From contig NZ_BMPZ01000003.1 of assembly GCF_014647855.1 (NCBI RefSeq), positions 62,001-126,000 of the forward strand: 64,000 nt of DNA, written 5' to 3'. Below are positions 26,470-35,309 of this stretch, one piece after another. Below the pieces are notes generated by a model. The model had not been told where the DNA came from. It ran no database searches and saw nothing but the letters and a program-made list of their open reading frames with translations. Positions within the stretch are counted from its first letter, which is position 1; each line of letters opens with the position of its first letter. The translations under genes were made by a program, and so were the position numbers. This stretch comes from Shewanella gelidii (GTDB taxonomy: Bacteria > Pseudomonadota > Gammaproteobacteria > Enterobacterales > Shewanellaceae).

Positions 26470-28946
26470 GCATTAGCCGTCGCGAGTTTCTAAAAGCCAA
26501 CGCTGCAGTAGCCGCTGCAACCACTGTTGGGGTCACTTTGCCAGTTAAGATTGTTGAAGCAGCTGAGCAAAAAGACAACATCAAGTGGGACAAAGCACCT
26601 TGCCGTTTTTGCGGTGTAGGTTGTAGTGTTTTGGTTGGCACCAGAGGGGGCAACATCGTTGCAACCAAAGGTGACCCAGAAAGTCCTGTCAACAAAGGCC
26701 TAAACTGTATCAAAGGCTACTTCCTGTCGAAAATCATGTACGGTAAAGACCGTCTGAGCTCGCCACTTCTTCGTATGAAGGATGGCAAGTATGACAAGGA
26801 AGGTGAGTTCACCCCAGTAAGCTGGGATGTGGCACTTGATACCATGGCTGACAAATGGAAAGAGTCTATCCAGAAAAAAGGTCCTACTTCTGTAGGTATG
26901 TTTGGTTCTGGTCAATGGACAGTTTGGGAAGGATACGCAGCGTCTAAGCTTCATAAAGCTGGTTTCCGTACCAACAACATCGATCCAAACGCACGTCACT
27001 GTATGGCGTCTGCTGTAGGTGGCTTTATGCGTACCTTCGGTATTGATGAGCCAATGGGTTGTTACGACGATATCGAAGCCGGTCAAAACTTCGTGCTTTG
27101 GGGTTGTAACATGGCAGAAATGCACCCAATCCTATGGGCTCGCCTCTCTGACCGCCGTCTAAGCAATAAAGATGCTCGTGTTCACGTTCTTTCGACGTAC
27201 GAAAACCGTAGCTTCGACTTGGCCGATAACCCAATGGTATTCGAGCCACAGACTGACATGATCATTCTGAACTTCATTGCCAACTACATTATCCAAAATG
27301 GTGGCGTGAACAAAGACTTCGTTAAGAAACACACGAAGTTTGTAAAAGGTACAACTGATATCGGTTATGGCCTACGTCCTGATCATCCACTTGAGAAAGC
27401 AGCGAAGAACCCAGGTAATGGTAAGTCTAAGCCTATTTCTTTCGATGAGTACGCAAAGTTTGTAAGCACTTACACCCTTGAGTACGCAGCGAAGATGAGT
27501 AAGGTTCCAGCTGAGAACCTACTCAAGCTTGCTAAAGCTTATGCTGATCCTAAGCAAAAAGTTATGAGCTTATGGACAATGGGTGTAAACCAGCATACTC
27601 GTGGTGTTTGGACCAACAACATGTTGTACAACATCCACTTGCTAACCGGTAAGATCTCGACTCCAGGTAACAGTCCATTCTCTCTAACAGGTCAGCCTTC
27701 TGCTTGTGGTACTGCACGTGAAGTGGGTACATTCGCACACCGTCTACCTGCTGACATGGTTGTGAAGAAGAAGCCACACCGTGATCTGACTGAGAAGCTA
27801 TGGCAACTTCCTGAAGGAACGATTCCGCCGAAGCCTGGTTACCACGCTGTATTGCAAAGCCGTATGTTGAAAGATGGCAAGCTGAACTGTTACTGGACAA
27901 TGTGTACCAACAACATGCAAGCGGGACCAAACATCAACGATGAAATCTACCCAGGTTTCCGTAACCCAGAAAACTTCATTGTTGTTTCTGACCCATACCC
28001 AACAGTCACTGCAACTGCCGCTGACTTGATTCTACCAACAGCAATGTGGGTAGAGAAAGAAGGTGCATACGGTAACGCTGAGCGTCGTACACAAATGTGG
28101 CACCAGCAAGTGAAAGCACATGACGGCGCGAAGTCTGACTTGTGGCAGCTTGTTGAGTTCTCGAAGCGCTTCAAAGTATCTGAAGTATGGCCAGCAGAGC
28201 TTATTGCGAAGAAGCCTGAGTATGCAGATAAGACTCTATATGACGTGCTATTTGCTAACGGTGTTGTTGATAAGTTCCCTGTTTCTGACTGTAAAGGCGA
28301 CATGAACGAAGAGTCTGAAGATTTCGGCTTCTATGTTCAAAAAGGTCTATACGAAGAGTATGCACAGTTCACGCGCGGTCATAAGCATGACCTTGCTGAC
28401 TTTGATACTTACCACGCGGGTCGCGGTCTACGCTGGCCTGTTGTGAACGGCAAAGAAACACTACGTCGCTTCGTACAAGGCGATCCATATGTGAAGCCAG
28501 GTGAAGACTTTAGCTTCTACGGTAAGCCAGACAAGAAAGCGGTTATCTTCGCACTGCCATATGAGCCAGCTGCTGAGTCTCCAAACGAAGAATACGATCT
28601 ATGGATGTCTACAGGTCGTGTCCTTGAGCATTGGCATACAGCTTCAATGACTGCACGTGTACCTGAGCTGCAACGTGCATATGCTGATGCACAAGTATTT
28701 ATGCACCCAGAAGATGCGCGTAAGCGTGGTCTGAAACGTGGCGACGAAGTGATTGTTGCTTCTCCACGTGGCGAAGTGAGAACTCGTGTTGAAACGAAGG
28801 GCCGTAACAAGCCACCAGTAGGCTTAGTATTTATGCCGTTCTTCGATGCGCGTCAATTGGTCAACAAACTTATTCTAGATGCAACTGATCCACTGTCGAA
28901 AGAGACAGATTTCAAGAAGTGTCCAGTTAAGGTTATGAAGGCCTAA
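26466..28946 (+). CDS. napA: Periplasmic nitrate reductase catalytic subunit NapA
   Basis: NapA reduces nitrate to nitrite in the periplasm at a bis-MGD molybdenum centre. The 826-residue length is normal. The N-terminus has the Tat motif [10 protein letters not shown]. The 4Fe-4S ligands are CRFCGVGC (near residue 47) and CIKGYF. The Mo-coordinating Cys lies in [12 protein letters not shown] (near 181), with MGVNQHTRG and the C-terminal MGD-binding domain following. The codon use of this gene looks more biased toward common codons than its neighbours, consistent with strong expression. It is followed 37 bp later by napG. Confidence 0.98.
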   Translation: MSISRREFLKANAAVAAATTVGVTLPVKIVEAAEQKDNIKWDKAPCRFCGVGCSVLVGTRGGNIVATKGDPESPVNKGLNCIKGYFLSKIMYGKDRLSSPLLRMKDGKYDKEGEFTPVSWDVALDTMADKWKESIQKKGPTSVGMFGSGQWTVWEGYAASKLHKAGFRTNNIDPNARHCMASAVGGFMRTFGIDEPMGCYDDIEAGQNFVLWGCNMAEMHPILWARLSDRRLSNKDARVHVLSTYENRSFDLADNPMVFEPQTDMIILNFIANYIIQNGGVNKDFVKKHTKFVKGTTDIGYGLRPDHPLEKAAKNPGNGKSKPISFDEYAKFVSTYTLEYAAKMSKVPAENLLKLAKAYADPKQKVMSLWTMGVNQHTRGVWTNNMLYNIHLLTGKISTPGNSPFSLTGQPSACGTAREVGTFAHRLPADMVVKKKPHRDLTEKLWQLPEGTIPPKPGYHAVLQSRMLKDGKLNCYWTMCTNNMQAGPNINDEIYPGFRNPENFIVVSDPYPTVTATAADLILPTAMWVEKEGAYGNAERRTQMWHQQVKAHDGAKSDLWQLVEFSKRFKVSEVWPAELIAKKPEYADKTLYDVLFANGVVDKFPVSDCKGDMNEESEDFGFYVQKGLYEEYAQFTRGHKHDLADFDTYHAGRGLRWPVVNGKETLRRFVQGDPYVKPGEDFSFYGKPDKKAVIFALPYEPAAESPNEEYDLWMSTGRVLEHWHTASMTARVPELQRAYADAQVFMHPEDARKRGLKRGDEVIVASPRGEVRTRVETKGRNKPPVGLVFMPFFDARQLVNKLILDATDPLSKETDFKKCPVKVMKA

Positions 28947-28983
28947 GTTTTAACTTAAACGCATAAACAAAGAGAAATTAGTC

Positions 28984-29718
28984 ATGAGTAACACGAATAG
29001 TAAATCAACCAAGGCAAGCGACTTTAATCGTCGCAAGTTCCTCGCGACATCAGCCAAAGCTGGCTGTGTCATGGGCTTGGTTGGTTTAGGGTTGACGGCA
29101 ACGGCGACACAGTCGAGCCAAAGAGACCCGTTTGCTATTCGTCCTCCTGGCGCCCTTGATGAAGAGGACTTCCTCTCATCTTGTGTTCGCTGTGGCTTAT
29201 GTGTCGAGGCTTGCCCTTACGACACCCTAAAACTAGCCCGCTGGTTTGAAGGCGCAGCCACAGGAACACCTTTCTTTACTGCACGCGAAATACCTTGTGA
29301 GATGTGTGACGATATTCCCTGTGTCAAAGTTTGTCCTTCGGGCGCGCTAGACCACAGTCTTGAGGATATCGATGACTCAAAAATGGGTATTGCAGTTCTG
29401 ATTGATGAGAAGAATTGTCTCAACTTTAAAGGCTTACGATGTGATGTTTGTTACCGGGTTTGCCCGTTAATCGACAACGCGATAACCCTAGAACGCCAAC
29501 GTAACCACAAAAGTGGTCACCACGCGATGTTCCTTCCTACTGTCAACAGTGATACTTGTACTGGCTGCGGTAAATGCGAACGAGCTTGCGTTACGGAAGA
29601 AGCGGTTATCAAAGTATTGCCTGCAAAAGTTGCCTTGGGTCGTTCCGCGGCACATGACACCTACGAAAACACAGAAAAAACAACACTAGAGATGTTAAAT
29701 AAGGGGCTATCGATATGA
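28984..29718 (+). CDS. napG: Ferredoxin-type protein NapG
   Basis: NapG is a periplasmic, Tat-exported iron-sulfur protein that works with NapH in electron delivery to NapA. The 244-residue protein starts with a Tat-like FNRRKFLATSAKAG. It holds four Cys clusters: CVRCGLCVEACP, CEMCDDIPCVKVCP, CDVCYRVCP and CTGCGKCERAC, sufficient for four 4Fe-4S centres. The end overlaps napH by 4 bp. An AAGAGA ribosome site precedes the start. Confidence 0.95.
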   Translation: MSNTNSKSTKASDFNRRKFLATSAKAGCVMGLVGLGLTATATQSSQRDPFAIRPPGALDEEDFLSSCVRCGLCVEACPYDTLKLARWFEGAATGTPFFTAREIPCEMCDDIPCVKVCPSGALDHSLEDIDDSKMGIAVLIDEKNCLNFKGLRCDVCYRVCPLIDNAITLERQRNHKSGHHAMFLPTVNSDTCTGCGKCERACVTEEAVIKVLPAKVALGRSAAHDTYENTEKTTLEMLNKGLSI

Positions 29719-30629
29719 GTAAGAACATCGCCAATAGCCAAACAAAGTCAGACAAGTTTGCCCAAGCCGCAGTTGATGAACTGGGCTGGTGGGGCGCGCA
29801 TAAGTTTTTAATCTTACGCCGCTTATCGCAACTGCTGGTACTTGCCTTATTTGCCATAGGCCCTTGGTTTGGCCTTTGGTTCTTCAAAGGAAACCTCTCT
29901 TCCAGCGAGCTACTTGGGGTTATTCCACTCACTGATCCGTTAGTAACAATGCAAGTGTTACTCACAGGACATTGGCCGGAAGTGACGCTGTTAATTGGCG
30001 CAGCCATTATCATTGCATTTTATGCCGTGGTTGGTGGTCGCACCTTTTGTAGCTGGGTTTGCCCAGTCAATATTATTACCGACTGTGCAAGCTGGATAAG
30101 ACGTAAACTCAAGCTCCCTCGCACCAGCGAGATGCCAAGAAACTTACGTTATTACCTACTGGCGTTAGTCCTGATACTACCAATTTTGACCGGTTTTACG
30201 GTCTGGGAATGGGCCAACCCTGTTCCCATCGTATACCGAGCCATTTTGTTTAGTGCAGGTAGCGGTTTGTGGATTCTTGCTGCCATCTTCTTGCTCGATT
30301 TACTTGTTGTTGAACGAGCTTGGTGCAGCCATTTGTGTCCTACAGGTGCCATGTTTTCCCTGATTGGCAAAACGAGTCCAATCAAAGTCTCTGCGGTTAA
30401 TGCTGAGGCTTGCGATAACTGTATGGATTGTTTCACTGTTTGCCCTGAGCGTCAGGTGCTAAAACCTGTACTCAAGAAAGGCAGTACCCAACCCATGATA
30501 ATGGACAGTGATTGCACCCTCTGCGGACGATGTATCGATGTTTGTGCGCCTCGCGTATTTCAGTATAAAAACCGATTTCAACAACGAGATCTAAATCGAA
30601 TTGCCCTAAAGGCGGAGAACAACCAATGA
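29715..30629 (+). CDS. napH: Quinol-oxidising membrane protein NapH
   Basis: NapH is an inner-membrane protein passing electrons from quinol to NapG. The 304-residue protein has about four transmembrane helices. Two CxxxCP loops, CSWVCPVNIITDC and CSHLCPTG, follow its membrane segments. C-terminal ferredoxin motifs are CDNCMDCFTVCPE and CTLCGRCIDVC. It overlaps both neighbours by 4 bp. With no napC in the operon, NapGH or an external CymA-type cytochrome must supply electrons. Confidence 0.95.
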   Translation: MSKNIANSQTKSDKFAQAAVDELGWWGAHKFLILRRLSQLLVLALFAIGPWFGLWFFKGNLSSSELLGVIPLTDPLVTMQVLLTGHWPEVTLLIGAAIIIAFYAVVGGRTFCSWVCPVNIITDCASWIRRKLKLPRTSEMPRNLRYYLLALVLILPILTGFTVWEWANPVPIVYRAILFSAGSGLWILAAIFLLDLLVVERAWCSHLCPTGAMFSLIGKTSPIKVSAVNAEACDNCMDCFTVCPERQVLKPVLKKGSTQPMIMDSDCTLCGRCIDVCAPRVFQYKNRFQQRDLNRIALKAENNQ

Positions 30630-31057
30630 AAAAAGTACTCACTTTAGCCGCGCTCATGTTGGCAGTCAGCGCTTGTACCGGCCAACAAGCTGAGCCTCAA
30701 GCTAAACCTGTGAACGTTGCCTCACTTGCTGGCGATAGCCAAATTACAGATGTACGTCCTGCTGATGCAATGCCGACTTACCCGAAACGCGGAATGTCGA
30801 TTGAGCGTAACTACATTGAGCAGCCACCACTCATTCCACACAGAGACGATTACACAATCGGTCTGAACCAGAATAAGTGTATGACTTGTCATAGCTGGGA
30901 CAAAGCAGAGAAAATGAAAGCTACACCAGTTGCAAAGTCTCACGTTGTGAATGCACAAGGTAAACTGAACGGTCAGAACTATTTCTGTACTCAGTGTCAC
31001 GTTGCCCAAGCAGACAACAAGCAAGCAATTGTTGAGAACGTATTCTCAACTAAATAA
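30626..31057 (+). CDS. napB: Periplasmic nitrate reductase cytochrome subunit NapB
   Basis: The dihaem c-type cytochrome that passes electrons to NapA. The 143-residue protein has a leader whose AVSACT could be a lipobox or an ordinary signal end. The two haem motifs CMTCH and CTQCH are near residues 89 and 112, with axial His residues in the conserved RNYIEQPPLIPH region. It is the last gene of napDAGHB and is followed by a strong terminator. Confidence 0.95.
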   Translation: MKKVLTLAALMLAVSACTGQQAEPQAKPVNVASLAGDSQITDVRPADAMPTYPKRGMSIERNYIEQPPLIPHRDDYTIGLNQNKCMTCHSWDKAEKMKATPVAKSHVVNAQGKLNGQNYFCTQCHVAQADNKQAIVENVFSTK

Positions 31058-31094
31058 TTGCAAGGCTCCTTGCAATATGAGCCTTTATTGAACA

Positions 31095-31122
31095 AAAGCC
31101 ACCTCATTTGAGGTGGCTTTTT
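31095..31122 (+). terminator. Intrinsic terminator of the nap operon
   Basis: An 11-bp stem, AAAGCCACCTC/GAGGTGGCTTT, with an ATTT loop is followed by TT, giving a 5-T run. It lies 38 bp after the napB stop. Confidence 0.88.
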
Positions 31123-31203
31123 CATATACAAGCGAAAGTACTTGCTAAGTCATTCAATTGGTTTATTTTAGAGTCAAGATTAACGTTGAGAGGTGCCCCT
31201 TCA

Positions 31204-31464
31204 ATGAAGAAATATAAGCACGAAGCACAACTGTTAAAGCTCGCACTGGAAATTGGTACTGGCTATGCAAAAAAGCGCGGGTATGCCGAGTTTGACCCTG
31301 GAATTTCAGTCAAAGACAAAGTGGAATGTATCTACAGACTCTTGATAAAAGACCAACTGATCCAACCCCTACCAAAAGATAAAGAAGATGGACCAGGTAT
31401 GAAACACCGTTTGGTTGTGTGGATAGCCAAACAACTGCCAGAGACCCACGAACTACTGAACTGA
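31204..31464 (+). CDS. DUF5062-like small protein
   Basis: An 86-residue soluble protein. The central AKKRGYAEFDPGISVKDKVE and the C-terminal MKHRLVVWIAKQLP resemble small conserved gammaproteobacterial proteins annotated DUF5062; this assignment is from memory of the family. The frame extends upstream to 31108 but that part is implausible. ATG 31204 follows GAGAGG by about 9 bases and fits the family length. Function unknown. Confidence 0.72.
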   Translation: MKKYKHEAQLLKLALEIGTGYAKKRGYAEFDPGISVKDKVECIYRLLIKDQLIQPLPKDKEDGPGMKHRLVVWIAKQLPETHELLN

Positions 31465-31491
31465 TCATCGCACCGGTGGAAGATCACCAGC

Positions 31492-31686
31492 TTAAAGCTT
31501 ACGATCTTCTTCAAACCTCTGTTTAAAGATGCGAGCGCGACGCACCAGTTTATGATTATTCTCACAACCACGAAATCGAAGCTCACAACTCATCGATTCC
31601 AACATTGAAATCGCCTCTTCTAATAAAGATTCCGTTTGCGCCAATTGAATATGCAAGCGCTCATTTTGCTCTTGTAGATTATTCAC
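31492..31686 (-). CDS. Small coiled-coil protein, GTG start, function unknown
   Basis: A 64-residue protein whose N-terminal half is a strong coiled-coil candidate (NNLQEQNERLHIQLAQTESL) and whose C-terminus is very basic. I chose GTG at 31686 because a perfect AGGAG lies 6 bases upstream. An in-frame ATG at 31713 has no such site and would increase the overlap with the upstream gene from 8 to 35 bp. It probably forms an operon with that gene. Confidence 0.5.
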   Translation of the reverse strand: MNNLQEQNERLHIQLAQTESLLEEAISMLESMSCELRFRGCENNHKLVRRARIFKQRFEEDRKL

Positions 31687-32155
31687 AATCGACTCCTGTA
31701 CGACACTTTTCAAAGATTTGAATATTTAGTTGATAACTTGCCATGGGATGTGCTGAAAACTCGATATGGTAAAAGGCTTCATCGGCGAAAGTGCACACCA
31801 ATGCCTGCTCGACACTCTTGCTATCACGGGGAATGGGTTTACTCATTACATCGTCGCCAGAAACTGTCCAATACAGCGCAGCTTCATCCGACATAACTTC
31901 TATCACATGGCACCACTCTTTCACTAGCATACCAGTGACGCGGTTGATCTGTTCACCACCCACTCTATCAATGGATTGGAATCTGGGGTTCAGCGGGGAA
32001 AGAACAATATATTGAGTTTGACGGCTTGTTCTTTTGCGCTCATGAAAAACATCCGCATGTTGGTTACCGTCAATGAGTGCGTCAGCAGAGGCGCTTAGCA
32101 TCATAGATAAACCACAGAGACTAGCAAAAACTGCTTTGCAAACCATACGTTGCAT
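31679..32155 (-). CDS. Secreted protein of unknown function
   Basis: A 158-residue protein with a signal peptide (MQRMVCKAVFASLCGLSMML, cleavage after ASA near residue 25). The mature part has no recognised domain; three Cys residues (in EWCHVIE, LVCTF, EKCRTGVDC and related positions) may form disulfides. ATG 32155 is preferred to TTG 32161. It lies 74 bp downstream, on the same strand, of the terminator of small-RNA-like unit A, so readthrough from that unit could feed it. Confidence 0.6.
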   Translation of the reverse strand: MQRMVCKAVFASLCGLSMMLSASADALIDGNQHADVFHERKRTSRQTQYIVLSPLNPRFQSIDRVGGEQINRVTGMLVKEWCHVIEVMSDEAALYWTVSGDDVMSKPIPRDSKSVEQALVCTFADEAFYHIEFSAHPMASYQLNIQIFEKCRTGVDCE

Positions 32156-32228
32156 ACCCAATATCCGACAAGGTTACCGAATGCCATGGTAACAACGTAT
32201 GAAAAATATGCTGTGATCTATTACAGAT

Positions 32229-32295
32229 AAAAAAACCCCGAGTCTATACAGACTCGGGGCGGAAATGAGGTGTTAAGCCTCTAGCCAACTAAATA
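32229..32295 (-). ncRNA. Small-RNA-like unit A (pairs with unit B at 33643)
   Basis: On the minus strand this reads UUAGUUGGCUAGAGGCU, a short GAGG/CCUC hairpin, CCUCAUU, then a perfect 9-bp terminator stem (32236-32244 with 32251-32259) and seven U (32229-32235). Unit B shows the same order, with 17 identical bases (AGCCTCTAGCCAACTAA on the plus strand), an identical AATGAGGT, and the CCCCGAG/CTCGGGG stem but a different loop. Conservation outside the stem argues for an RNA gene rather than a bare terminator. The 5' end is estimated. It could also be a leader of the minus-strand gene at 31679. Confidence 0.6.
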
Positions 32296-32744
32296 AGTAA
32301 ACTAAACAGAGTCGATTCGGGGCAAATGACCAACCACAGTCTGAATCAGGCACATCCAACTTTGCGCATGCTTGACCGCTCCAAATCGATAAATTCAGCA
32401 TAGCAACGGCTTGTTTATTTTTAAAATGAATAATACACATCACATACATTCCAATGTAGAATGCACTAGTTAGTGACTAAAAAGGTTAATAAAACAGCAG
32501 ATTGGATTAGTGCTGTTGCCAAAAATCACTTAATTTAAAGGGGAAGTTGTGCAGATAACGAGGGTATTAGACCAAAGTCATTTTGCGGGCAAGTACAACA
32601 ACAACACTCTCGAATTAATCAAAAGTGTGACCCATCCTCACGAAATCGCAGAATAACAAATCGCAGGCTAGATCCGGCTCACGGTAATAAAAAGCCCAAA
32701 TTTAGTACAATGAAAAAACTCTATACCATGGATTCCAATCAAGA
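32296..32744. other. Intergenic region before LysR gene, with short palindromes
   Basis: Contains the upstream region of unit A and the LysR promoter. Two small palindromes are visible: TACATT-CC-AATGTA (32445-32458) and CACTA-GT-TAGTG (32464-32475). Either may be an operator. No gene seen. Confidence 0.4.
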
Positions 32745-33644
32745 ATGAATATACCAATTAAGACTCTGCAGTGTTTTTTAACACTTGTGGAAACGGGTAA
32801 CTTTACCCGTGCTGCTGAGCAGCTTTATATCACTCAGCCCACAATCAGTAAAATGATCCAGCGTCTTGAAGAAACCTTGGGCCAGCAATTACTCATTCGC
32901 AATAACCAAAAAGTTGAACTGACCCAAGCTGGGATTCTATTTCAACACAGTGCCAATCAAATGGTTGGGCAATGGCATCGACTGCAAGAAGATATCAGTA
33001 ATCTCACCGGTCTCAAAACTGGTCGTTTACGCCTAGGCGTCTGCCCAATGATGAGCAGTCTAACCATCAGTCTATTAAATCGATTCCGAGAAAAGTTTCC
33101 TGGTGTAGAGATCCAGATGCAAGAATTCGGAGGCTTTGGTTGTGAGCAAGCATTACTCCACGATACTTTAGATATCGCGTTTACAGCGTTACCAGTGACC
33201 CATGAAGAGCATATCTCTAGTCAACTGCTGGTACGGTACCCTTTGCTGGTTTGCTTGCCGAAAGACAACCCTTTTAAAGAAAAAGAGTTTCTCACCTGGG
33301 AAGATATTGCTAGCCAACCATTTATCAATTACAACGAAGATTTTTCGTTGGCGAAGCTGATCTCTCGCCTCAGCAAAGAGGCAGGCTATAAACTCAACGT
33401 TGCTTTCAGAAGTGGTCAGTGGGATTTTCTAGCAGCAATGGTCGAGGCAAATATGGGGCTAGCGCTATTACCCCAACCGATCTGTGACCGCCTGCCACAA
33501 GACAAACTTGACTTTAAACCGATGGAGCCACCACTGGCATGGGATATTGCCCTCATGTGGCGAAATAACTTACCACTGACACCAGCGGCCAAAGCACTCA
33601 TCGATGTCGGTAAGGAAAAGTTCCCAGCAATATCGCAGACATAA
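32745..33644 (+). CDS. LysR-family transcriptional regulator
   Basis: A 299-residue regulator. The winged HTH (residues 3-62) includes NFTRAAEQLYITQPTISKMI. The effector domain from residue 92 reads RLRLGVCPMMSSLTISLLNR. The inducer is unknown. The gene is bracketed by the two small-RNA-like units, both on the opposite strand, and its stop codon overlaps the U-tract of unit B. The ribosome site is weak. It could regulate the neighbouring units, but no direct evidence exists. Confidence 0.88.
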   Translation: MNIPIKTLQCFLTLVETGNFTRAAEQLYITQPTISKMIQRLEETLGQQLLIRNNQKVELTQAGILFQHSANQMVGQWHRLQEDISNLTGLKTGRLRLGVCPMMSSLTISLLNRFREKFPGVEIQMQEFGGFGCEQALLHDTLDIAFTALPVTHEEHISSQLLVRYPLLVCLPKDNPFKEKEFLTWEDIASQPFINYNEDFSLAKLISRLSKEAGYKLNVAFRSGQWDFLAAMVEANMGLALLPQPICDRLPQDKLDFKPMEPPLAWDIALMWRNNLPLTPAAKALIDVGKEKFPAISQT

Positions 33645-33708
33645 AAAACCCCGAGCTATGGTAAGCTCGGGGTGAATGAGGTATGTGTAGCCTCTAGCCA
33701 ACTAATCA
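33643..33708 (-). ncRNA. Small-RNA-like unit B (pairs with unit A at 32229)
   Basis: Minus-strand RNA candidate of about 65 bases. It shares the UUAGUUGGCUAGAGGCU start with unit A, then GAGG-N9-CCUC and CCUCAUU. The terminator stem is CCCCGAGCT/AGCTCGGGG (33649-33657 with 33664-33672), followed by six U. A minus-strand TATATT at 33709-33714 could be its -10. No minus-strand gene lies between it and the convergent LysR gene, so it is a stand-alone transcript rather than a leader. Confidence 0.62.
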
Positions 33709-34427
33709 ATATAACGCAACCAACGTAATATAACTTTGCAAGGCTTTCGCTGGGGGTGATGACAAAACCAGCTAGCATTCCTTGCTTCGTTGTCCTTCTG
33801 TATGTCACTAGCAGAAATTGAGGGAGTTTCCGCCTAACTTAGTGATAAAACACACGTCGAAACAACTTAAACCTTTTCATCAATGGGGTCATTCATTGAT
33901 GATGTTTAACACAATAATCGGTAAACCAATACGGGTACAATGAATTAATTAAATGCACTAAATTCCATTTAAGAATGTGCATATAGATCAATGAAGTAGT
34001 GTGTTTTTTGTACAGCGATCGGCATAAAATATTTTATTCTTTCCTAAATAAGACTCAATGATTTCACTAATCTTCAAGTAAAACTGTTTATGTTTCTTGG
34101 GCTTACTCGCGTCTATTTATAGATAGTACTGACACTCATGCATAGATACATTCCAAAACGGCATTGCACTTCATCGCTCTTGAGATCCAAATCGATCCCG
34201 CGAACAAAACTCTACCCCAAATGATATATCCATTAAATATCAGTCTTGAGCATGAGAAATAATCTCTGCAACAATTTCACACTAGACCTTGGTCTAAACA
34301 ACGCACCCATCACTTAAAAACCCTTACCACTCAAGTGGTTGATTAACATTAGAAAAACAGCTTTCGCTAATACATTGTTTTTGCGGCAAATTCCCACGAA
34401 AACAAACAGAGCAAAAATTGATTTAAA
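33709..34427. other. Long AT-rich intergenic region upstream of grcA
   Basis: No credible gene in about 720 bp. It contains a 9-bp inverted repeat, TCATCAATG/CATTGATGA (33877-33902), made of FNR-like half-sites in inverted order, and the palindrome ACCACT-CA-AGTGGT (34326-34339). Both are possible regulator sites of unknown specificity. Confidence 0.4.
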
Positions 34428-34441
34428 TCAAAGAAACCATC
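34428..34441 (+). promoter_or_regulatory. Perfect FNR/EtrA site in the grcA promoter
   Basis: TTGAT-TTAA-ATCAA is an exact FNR consensus. The TAGAAA at 34464-34469 would place transcription at about 34476, putting the site centre at -41.5, the class II FNR position. E. coli grcA (yfiD) is a known FNR-activated gene. Confidence 0.8.
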
Positions 34442-34505
34442 GGGAAGCACTGGTAGAAATGAACATACATTCACTGAAACGCAATATCACTGTTGGAGTA
34501 GTACA

Positions 34506-34880
34506 ATGATTGGAATTCAAATCACACAGGCTGAACAAGCAAACCTAGTAAATTCTCTATGGTTATTGGACCAAGATAAGCAAGAAGCACGTTGTGTCGC
34601 AGCTCAAGATAAAGAGCAAACTGACAAAGTAGTAAGCATTGATTCTCTTGGTAAGTTTGAGTACCGTGAAGTGCCTGTAAAGAATGAGTCAGAGCGCGAA
34701 GGTGGCCAACACCTAAACGTAAACGTGATGACTAAAGAAACGCTAGAAGACGCGATTGAGAACCCAGACAAGTACCCACAGCTAACGGTACGTGTATCTG
34801 GCTACGCAGTTCGCTTCAACTCGCTAACGCCTGAGCAGCAACAAGATATCATTAAGCGTACTTTCACTGCTTCTATGTAA
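34506..34880 (+). CDS. grcA: Autonomous glycyl radical cofactor GrcA
   Basis: GrcA replaces the damaged C-terminal radical domain of pyruvate formate-lyase after oxygen exposure. The 124-residue protein matches E. coli YfiD in length and in the glycyl-radical motif [14 protein letters not shown] near residue 97, where the Gly carries the radical. The middle [21 protein letters not shown] is also the PflB-like end region. It is a single-gene unit between an FNR-type promoter and a strong terminator. No pflB lies in the window. Confidence 0.97.
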   Translation: MIGIQITQAEQANLVNSLWLLDQDKQEARCVAAQDKEQTDKVVSIDSLGKFEYREVPVKNESEREGGQHLNVNVMTKETLEDAIENPDKYPQLTVRVSGYAVRFNSLTPEQQQDIIKRTFTASM

Positions 34881-34915
34881 TCTCTACGCTCCGAGCGTAA
34901 CCCCCAAATCCCCAG

Positions 34916-34946
34916 AAAAATCGCAGCTTACGCTGCGATTTTTTTT
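34916..34946 (+). terminator. Intrinsic terminator after grcA
   Basis: A 12-bp stem, AAAAATCGCAGC/GCTGCGATTTTT, with a TTAC loop continues into a long T run. It is 35 bp after the stop. Confidence 0.92.
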
Positions 34947-35309
34947 ACGACCAGATAAGGCTTTCTATAGTGACGAAACGATATACAACTCGAACCTATT
35001 TATCTTTGGGTTTTCTAGTTTAATCAAAGGGGAAATAGACAGGCAATGACCAACCACCACAAGCCATTCAAACCAAAATATTTCGAAGAAACCAAGCAAT
35101 AACTGAAACCCAAGGAATACCAAGCAAGAAATTTGTCAAAACGAATGCAAAGGAAAACGAAAGCTATACTTAAAATGGCATACTACTACCGAAGCAATGC
35201 TGGTCTTTGCAATCAACTGCTGCATTCCTCTGGTCTTGCTGGGTAAAATTCGGCTCATTGCCATAGGCACTCAAAACCACAGTCTAAACCACGGTGCCAC
35301 TGTAACCTC
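34947..35309. other. Intergenic region, nothing recognised
   Basis: About 360 bp between the grcA terminator and the convergent beta-lactamase gene. A short AATGACCAACCAC stretch (35044-35056) resembles one at 32326-32337, but the match is too short to interpret. Confidence 0.4.

Noticed and set aside
31108..31203. Upstream extension of the DUF5062-like frame
   Set aside because: It overlaps the nap terminator; the family length starts at ATG 31204, which has a ribosome site.
34326..34339. Palindrome ACCACT-CA-AGTGGT upstream of grcA
   Set aside because: Not matched to a known regulator and lies 166 bp before the gene; listed only in the intergenic description.
35044..35056. Short match AATGACCAACCAC to the region upstream of unit A (32326-32337)
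   Set aside because: Only 12-13 identical bases in non-homologous surroundings, no accompanying terminator or RNA-like block; can arise by chance.
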